A stretch of 8,941 nt of DNA from Chloroflexota bacterium. GTDB lineage: Bacteria > Chloroflexota > Anaerolineae > UBA1429. The DNA lies in contig JAAZBY010000662.1 in assembly GCA_012513595.1 (NCBI GenBank), positions 1 through 8,941 on the forward strand, in the 5' to 3' direction. The position numbers and the translations under genes were made by a program. The notes under the pieces were generated by a model that saw only the letters and a program-made list of their open reading frames with translations, had not been told where the DNA came from and ran no database searches. Positions 4,908 to 8,941 of this stretch are shown piece by piece (position 1 is the first letter of the stretch; every line of letters begins with the position of its first letter).

Positions 4908-6314
4908 ATGACAAGCGGTCTGGACCAACAGGTTGTCGCGGAACTCGCTACCATCGTCGGCGCAGAACATGTCCTTACCAACGGGGCGGCGGTGGAGCCG
5001 TACTCCCACGATGAGACGCCCGGGCTGCGCGGCTTTCCCGACGTCGTCGTGCGGCCGGGCTGCGCGGAAGAGATCGCCGCGATCCTGCGCCTGGCCGCAC
5101 AGCGGCGCATTGGCGTGACGGCCCGCGGCGGTGGGCAGGGGCTGTCGGGGGGCGCGGTCCCCACCGAGGGCGGCATCGTCCTGTCGGTGGAACGGCTGAA
5201 CCGCATCCTGGAGATCGACCATGAGAACCTGATGGTCACTGTCGAGCCGGGCGTGGTGACGGGCGACCTGCACCGCGCTGTGGAAGCCGAGGGGCTGTTC
5301 TACCCGCCCGACCCGGCCAGCCTGGACTCCTGCCTGCTCGGCGGCAACATCGCCGAGGGCGCGGGCGGGCCACGGGCGGTCAAGTACGGCACCACCAAGG
5401 ACTATGTCTCCGGCCTGCAGGTGGTGTTCGCGAACGGCGAGGTGGCGGACCTGGGGGGCAAGCTCGTCAAGAACGTGGCCGGCTACAACCTCATCCAGCT
5501 GATCGTCGGGTCCGAGGGGACGCTGGGCATCGTCACGCGCATGACGCTGCGGCTCCTGCCGTTGCCCAAGGCCCAGGTCGACCTGCTGGTGCCCTTTGAG
5601 GACATCCAGCACGCCGCCGATACCGTGTCGGCCATCATCGCCAGGTGCATCGTGCCGACCACGATCGAGTTCATGGAGCGCGAAGTGGTCAAGGCCTCCG
5701 AGCGGCTGCTGGGGAAGCCGGTGCCGTTCAGCGACGCGGCGGCGACGCTGCTCATCCAGCTCACCGGGCGCCGCCAGGAGGAGGTCGAGGCGGACATGGA
5801 AGAGGTCGGCGACCTCTGCCTGGAGCACGGCGCGCTCGACGTTTTGGTGGCCCAGGATCGCCCCACGCGCGACCGCCTGTGGGAGGCGCGGCGCATTATC
5901 ATCGAGGCGCTCAAGCACGAGAGCCCCGTGAACCGTACCGAGGACCTGTCTGTTCCGCGTGCCGAGATCCCCGCACTGCTGCGCGGCGTGCACGAGGTCG
6001 CCGGGCGAGTGGGGCTGGAGATGCTCTGCTTTGGCCACGCCGGCGATGGCAATGTGCACGTGAACCTGATGAAGTACGACCTGCCGGAGGCCGTCTGGTA
6101 CGAACGCCTGCCCCTGGCCCAGGCGGCGCTCTACCGGCTGGCCCTATCGCTGGGTGGGACGATCACCGGTGAGCACGGCATCGGCGCCACCCGGCGGGGC
6201 TTCCTCGTCGAGGCGGTCGGCGCCCCGGCCGTGGGGGCCATGCGCGCCATCAAGCAGGCCCTCGATCCGTTGGGCATCCTGAACCCCGGCAAGGTGTTCC
6301 CCCCAACCGTCTAG
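4908..6314 (+). CDS. GlcD-type FAD-linked oxidase (D-2-hydroxyacid dehydrogenase family)
   Basis: This 468-residue protein has the normal length for GlcD/D-lactate dehydrogenase-type flavoproteins. The start is ATG 4908 with GGAGG four bases upstream; the frame is open back to 4761, but that stretch has no family resemblance. The N-terminal FAD-binding (PCMH) domain spans about 40-220, with ARGGGQGLSGGAV (72-84), VEPGV (112-116), PPDPAS (133-138), GGNIAEGAGGP (145-155) and GSEGTLGIVT (201-210). The C-terminal FAD-oxidase domain shows CFGHAGDGNVHVN (374-386), with His377 and His384, and GEHGIG (421-426), with Glu422 and His423, the usual metal- and substrate-binding positions. It ends with LGILNPGKVFP. 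The reaction is probably oxidation of a D-2-hydroxy acid such as glycolate, D-lactate or D-2-hydroxyglutarate, passing electrons to a carrier. No glcE, glcF or other iron-sulfur partner lies adjacent, so it may act alone or with a distant partner. The leader carries direct repeats, and a convergent hairpin follows. Confidence 0.9.
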   Translation: MTSGLDQQVVAELATIVGAEHVLTNGAAVEPYSHDETPGLRGFPDVVVRPGCAEEIAAILRLAAQRRIGVTARGGGQGLSGGAVPTEGGIVLSVERLNRILEIDHENLMVTVEPGVVTGDLHRAVEAEGLFYPPDPASLDSCLLGGNIAEGAGGPRAVKYGTTKDYVSGLQVVFANGEVADLGGKLVKNVAGYNLIQLIVGSEGTLGIVTRMTLRLLPLPKAQVDLLVPFEDIQHAADTVSAIIARCIVPTTIEFMEREVVKASERLLGKPVPFSDAAATLLIQLTGRRQEEVEADMEEVGDLCLEHGALDVLVAQDRPTRDRLWEARRIIIEALKHESPVNRTEDLSVPRAEIPALLRGVHEVAGRVGLEMLCFGHAGDGNVHVNLMKYDLPEAVWYERLPLAQAALYRLALSLGGTITGEHGIGATRRGFLVEAVGAPAVGAMRAIKQALDPLGILNPGKVFPPTV

Positions 6315-6322
6315 AGCAAGCA

Positions 6323-6358
6323 CGGGCCGCCGCAGGGCAATCCTCCTGCGGCGGCCCG
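6323..6358. terminator. Convergent hairpin terminator between FAD oxidase and dehydrogenase genes
   Basis: The perfect 14-bp arms CGGGCCGCCGCAGG (6323-6336) and CCTGCGGCGGCCCG (6345-6358) flank an 8-base loop, 8 bases after the FAD oxidase stop and 20 bases beyond the minus-strand stop at 6379. The inner 11 bp (GGCCGCCGCAG) are the same as in the hairpin at 795-832. No T-run follows. A small GCCCC/GGGGC stem (6366-6379) touches the dehydrogenase stop codon. Confidence 0.65.
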
Positions 6359-6378
6359 ACGACCGGCCCCTGTGGGGG

Positions 6379-7542
6379 CTAGCGCCAGTCTCGCAGTTCC
6401 GCGGGGAGCGGCGGCACGTCCAGCGGCTGCCCGCCGGCGCGCAGAGACTGGGCGGCCAGCACCCCCGCCGCCACGCTCATGCGCCCGGCCTGCGGCGTTG
6501 CCACCGGCTGCTTGCCGTCCAGGCACATATCCACAAAGTCCTTGCAGATGACCGGGTCGGCCCCGCCGTGCCCGCCGCGGGCCGGCTTGACGTCGTAGGT
6601 GCGGTCGGCCAGGTCGCGGTAGGTGTTCGACAGGCGCGTCTTGACCCAGACCTTCATGTCCGGCTCCGAGTTCTCCACGCGTCCCTCGGTGCCGATAAAG
6701 GTATAGTTGCGGTGATAGTCGGGGGTAAAGTGGCACTGCAGGTACGAGGCCTTGATGCCGCCCTCGAGCTCCATGATCATCACCTGGTTGTCCTCGACGT
6801 CCACCTCCTTGCGGAAGGCGCACTGGACGCGTGGCCCCTCCATGTACTCGGTGCACGTGTCACGCAGGCTGCAGGCCGGGCAGGTCAGGTCGTTGGGCTT
6901 GTCTCCGCCGAAAAAGTCGAGGCTGCCAAAGGCCGCCGTGCGTGCCGTGTAGCGCCCGGTGATCCAGTGGATCATGTCGATATCGTGCGAGCCCTTTTGC
7001 AGGAGGAGCGAGGTGCTGTTCTGCCGGGTGGCGTGCCAGTCATGGTAGTAAAAGTTGCTGCCCTGCCCGACAAAGTGGCGCACCCAGACGGCCTTGATCT
7101 CGCCGATGGCGCCCGAGTCGACGATCTCCTTCATCGTCCGAAAGATGTTCATGTAGCGCATGTTAAAGCCGACCATCAGGCGGTGGCCGTGCTGGCGCCA
7201 GGCCTCCAGGATGTGGTCACACCCCGCGATGGTGATAGCCAGCGGCTTCTCACAAAAGACGTGCTTGCCCGCCTCCAGAGCGGCGACGGCGTGCTCCTCG
7301 TGGAGAAAGTCGGGCGAGGTGACGGCGATCGCGTCGACGTCGCTCCGCGCCAACAGCTCCCGATAGTCCGTCGTCGTGTAGGGCGCGCCACCATGCTGAT
7401 GGCGGAAGGCCTCGAGCTTGTCGACGCTGATGTCCGCCCCGCCGACCACGACCGAGCGGCCCTGCGGATCATGCCAGTGCCGCCAGAGGCCCCCGCGCCC
7501 GCTGACGCCGATCATCCCTATGCGCAGCTGTGTATCTGCCAT
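6379..7542 (-). CDS. Gfo/Idh/MocA-family NAD(P)-dependent sugar dehydrogenase
   Basis: This 387-residue cytoplasmic protein starts at ATG 7542 with GGAGG four bases upstream; an ATG at 7566 would add eight residues without a matching site. The N-terminal Rossmann fold has IGMIGVSGRGG (8-18, nucleotide loop), DVDAIAVTSPDFLH (68-81) and the family hallmark CEKPLA with Glu98-Lys99-Pro100, where Lys99 is the catalytic lysine. The C-terminal substrate domain carries LLLQKGSHDIDMIHW (179-193), with Asp/His residues at the usual proton-transfer position. A Cys-containing insertion, Cys221-x2-Cys224-x5-Cys230 with Cys241 close by, is seen in a subset of this family and could bind zinc or stabilise the fold. 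The substrate is probably a sugar, sugar acid or inositol-type polyol; sequence alone does not say which. The gene has its own promoter at 7614-7642 and a leader hairpin, and converges on the FAD oxidase gene. Confidence 0.9.
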   Translation of the reverse strand: MADTQLRIGMIGVSGRGGLWRHWHDPQGRSVVVGGADISVDKLEAFRHQHGGAPYTTTDYRELLARSDVDAIAVTSPDFLHEEHAVAALEAGKHVFCEKPLAITIAGCDHILEAWRQHGHRLMVGFNMRYMNIFRTMKEIVDSGAIGEIKAVWVRHFVGQGSNFYYHDWHATRQNSTSLLLQKGSHDIDMIHWITGRYTARTAAFGSLDFFGGDKPNDLTCPACSLRDTCTEYMEGPRVQCAFRKEVDVEDNQVMIMELEGGIKASYLQCHFTPDYHRNYTFIGTEGRVENSEPDMKVWVKTRLSNTYRDLADRTYDVKPARGGHGGADPVICKDFVDMCLDGKQPVATPQAGRMSVAAGVLAAQSLRAGGQPLDVPPLPAELRDWR

Positions 7543-7574
7543 CGTACCTCCGCTAGTCCTTGCCATGAGGCCTC

Positions 7575-7604
7575 GCGGCGGGCCACAACGGCGCGGCCCG
7601 CCGC
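7575..7604 (-). other. Leader hairpin of the Gfo/Idh/MocA gene
   Basis: GCGGCGGGCC (7575-7584) and GGCCCGCCGC (7595-7604) form a perfect 10-bp stem with a 10-base loop. It lies between the predicted start of transcription near 7607 and the ATG at 7542, so it would form at the very 5' end of the transcript. It could protect the mRNA, modulate translation, or act as DNA as an operator. Confidence 0.45.
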
Positions 7605-7613
7605 ACCCGATCG

Positions 7614-7642
7614 ATTATCCACGCTGGGGCAAAGATTGGCAA
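7614..7642 (-). promoter_or_regulatory. Sigma-70-type promoter for the Gfo/Idh/MocA gene
   Basis: On the minus strand TTGCCA (7642-7637, 5/6 to the -35 consensus) is followed after exactly 17 bases by GATAAT (7619-7614, 5/6 to the -10 consensus). Transcription would begin near 7607, leaving a leader of about 65 bases. This is the best housekeeping-type promoter in the window. Confidence 0.6.
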
Positions 7643-7675
7643 GGCCTGGGGCGCGCGATGCGGGGCGGGGCGTGC

Positions 7676-7724
7676 TATACTTGAGCTGCAGAGATGGGTC
7701 TCTGGCTGAACCGGGCGAGAGACC
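7676..7724 (+). promoter_or_regulatory. -10 box and inverted repeat ahead of the response regulator gene
   Basis: TATACT (7676-7681, 5/6 to the -10 consensus) lies 61 bases before the ATG; no -35 match is found at 16-18 bases. Downstream, GGTCTCT (7697-7703) and AGAGACC (7718-7724) form a perfect 7-bp inverted repeat separated by 14 bases, inside the predicted leader. It could be an RNA stem-loop or a dimeric protein site for feedback control. Confidence 0.4.
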
Positions 7725-7742
7725 GGTACACTGACGAGGACT

Positions 7743-8459
7743 ATGACGAACGACATTCTGATCGTTGACGACGACGCCCTCCTGCGGCGCAGCCTGGCGC
7801 TCAACCTCGAGCATGCCGGGTACCGCGTCAGCACGGCGGCCAGCGGCGAGGAGGCCGTGGCCATGGCGGAGACAGCCCGCCCAGGCCTGGTGCTGCTCGA
7901 TATCGGCCTGCCGGGGATGGACGGGCTGGAGGCGCTGCGGCGCATCCGCCAGCGGCTGAGCGCGCCGGTCATCTTCCTGACGGCGCGTCGACGGGAGCTC
8001 GATGAGGTGCTGGGGCTGGAGCTCGGTGCCGACGACTATGTGACCAAACCGTTCGACATCGACGTGCTGCTGGCGCGCATCCGCGCCGTGCTGCGGCGGG
8101 CCGCTGCGCCGCCGCCTGCCGCCGCCGAGGCGCTGCAGGTCGGCGACCTGCGCATCGACCTTGGCGCGCACACGGTGCACGTCGGGGCACGGCAGGTGGA
8201 CCTGGCGCCGCGCGAGTTCGACGCGCTGCTGGTTCTGGCGCAAGAGGCCGGGCGCGTGGTGCCGATCGAAGATCTGCTGCGCCGCGCCTGGGGCCCCGAG
8301 TATGTCGGCGAGCCGCAGGTCGTCTATGTACACATCCGTTGGCTGCGTGAGAAGCTGGAACCCGATCCACAGCACCCGGCCCGCATCATCACCGTGCGCG
8401 GCGTCGGCTATCGCCTGGAAGCCGTCGGCGATGCCGACCAACTGGGCGGAGCAGCCTGA
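7743..8459 (+). CDS. OmpR/PhoB-type response regulator
   Basis: This 238-residue protein has the standard length and two-domain layout. The receiver domain (about 4-117) carries the acidic pocket Asp9-Asp10-Asp11, the phospho-acceptor Asp53 in LVLLDIGLPGMDG, the switch residue Thr80, Tyr99 and the conserved Lys102 in DDYVTKPF. After an Ala/Pro-rich linker (about 118-130), a winged-helix DNA-binding domain (about 131-226) shows LAPREFDALLVL, the recognition-helix region VVYVHIRWLREKL and the wing ITVRGVGYRLE. It is expected to be phosphorylated by the kinase encoded 12 bases downstream and then to bind direct-repeat DNA as a tandem dimer. The start is ATG 7743, with GAGG only three bases away, so translation initiation may be modest. 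Which genes it controls is unknown. The 10-bp-spaced direct repeats at 4772-4801 are a candidate by class only. Confidence 0.95.
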   Translation: MTNDILIVDDDALLRRSLALNLEHAGYRVSTAASGEEAVAMAETARPGLVLLDIGLPGMDGLEALRRIRQRLSAPVIFLTARRRELDEVLGLELGADDYVTKPFDIDVLLARIRAVLRRAAAPPPAAAEALQVGDLRIDLGAHTVHVGARQVDLAPREFDALLVLAQEAGRVVPIEDLLRRAWGPEYVGEPQVVYVHIRWLREKLEPDPQHPARIITVRGVGYRLEAVGDADQLGGAA

Positions 8460-8471
8460 CGGGGAGGCGTC

Positions 8472-8941
8472 ATGCACAGTCTGCGCGCCCGTCTGATCCT
8501 GAGCCACGTGCTTCCCATGTTGGTGGTGCTCTCTCTGGTGGGCCTGCTCTTGGCCTACCTTCTGGAGACGCAGGTCTACCTGGCGCAGGCCTCCAACGAG
8601 CTCGAGCAGCACGCCCTGCTGGTGGCCGACCTGGCCAGCACCTACCCGGCCATCTGGGCCGATCGCGCGCGTTCGCAGGCCTTTCTGGACCTGATCGGCG
8701 AGAGCCTCCCTGCGAACGTCATGCTCCTGGATTCCTCCGGCGTGCTGCTGGCCAGCAGCCAGAGCGCCGATCAGGCGCGCCTCGGCGAGGAGCTCGACTT
8801 ACCGGGGCTTGACGAGGTCGTGCGGACGGGCGCCATCGTGCGGGCAGACTATGGGGAGCAACCCGGCACCGGCGCGGCCGAGGTGCTGGTGCCCGTGATC
8901 ATCGGGGGCCGGGTGGTGGGCGTGATACGCCTCACGGATCC
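8472..8941 (+). CDS. Sensor histidine kinase, N-terminal part only
   Basis: The frame opens at ATG 8472, 12 bases after the response regulator stop, with GGGGAGG (8461-8467) four bases upstream, and stays open to the right edge (156 complete codons). Residues about 8-30 (LILSHVLPMLVVLSLVGLLL and following) form one transmembrane helix after the basic start MHSLRARL. The rest is an extracytoplasmic segment with VMLLDSSGVLLASS and VLVPVIIGGRVVGVIRL, which look like the strands of a PAS/Cache-type sensor fold. HAMP, dimerisation and ATPase domains are expected beyond the edge but not seen, so the kinase assignment rests on context and on the typical N-terminus of Chloroflexota sensor kinases. 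The tight spacing implies one operon with the response regulator. The ligand is unknown. Confidence 0.85.
   Translation, partial: MHSLRARLILSHVLPMLVVLSLVGLLLAYLLETQVYLAQASNELEQHALLVADLASTYPAIWADRARSQAFLDLIGESLPANVMLLDSSGVLLASSQSADQARLGEELDLPGLDEVVRTGAIVRADYGEQPGTGAAEVLVPVIIGGRVVGVIRLTD

Noticed and set aside
4884..6059. 391-codon open frame antisense to the FAD oxidase gene
   Set aside because: It mirrors the codon bias of the real gene; the sense strand carries all FAD-oxidase motifs.
6568..7734. 388-codon open frame antisense to the Gfo/Idh/MocA gene
   Set aside because: It has no domain signature and runs through the divergent promoter region; the minus strand encodes the full dehydrogenase.
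7518..8612. 364-codon open frame antisense to the response regulator and kinase
   Set aside because: The sense strand shows a complete receiver and winged-helix protein; the antisense frame has no recognisable features.

Overview
The window is GC-rich bacterial chromosome with seven protein genes and well-spaced regulatory DNA between them. Protein styles point to Chloroflexota (inference; no marker gene is present): a secreted LysM/glycoside-hydrolase protein, a sensor kinase whose N-terminus is typical of that phylum, a Mut7-C protein fused to a ubiquitin-like domain, and isolated sugar oxidoreductases. I see no mobile element, defence system, CRISPR array, tRNA or rRNA.

Layout. 2-784 (+): end of a right-handed beta-helix protein, cut by the left edge. 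844-1707 (-): TIM-barrel protein resembling aldo/keto reductases. 1773-3704 (-): secreted protein with an odd repeat-expanded N-terminus, three LysM domains and a clan GH-A-like glycosidase domain. About 3931-4710 (+): Mut7-C RNase-type protein with a ubiquitin-like N-terminal domain. 4908-6314 (+): GlcD-type FAD-linked oxidase. 6379-7542 (-): Gfo/Idh/MocA-type dehydrogenase. 7743-8459 (+) and 8472 to the right edge (+): OmpR/PhoB-type response regulator followed by its probable partner histidine kinase, which is cut by the edge.

How the genes fit together. A beta-helix protein, a secreted glycosidase and three oxidoreductase-type proteins suggest handling of plant or microbial polysaccharide and of the sugars or hydroxy acids derived from it; this is inferred from neighbourhood only. 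The two-component pair may sense an extracellular cue, and its OmpR-type DNA-binding domain is of the class that reads direct repeats like those found ahead of the FAD oxidase gene.

The most unusual signals are mostly not whole genes. They are a 24-bp in-frame tandem repeat in the signal-peptide region of the LysM protein, with an invariant 18-bp core; a perfect cysteine ladder with exact 24-residue spacing in the beta-helix; three GTTCAMC direct repeats at 10-bp spacing ahead of glcD; a perfect palindrome next to a TATAAT box; one shared hairpin core at both convergent gene junctions; and inverted repeats close to the predicted 5' ends of several mRNAs.
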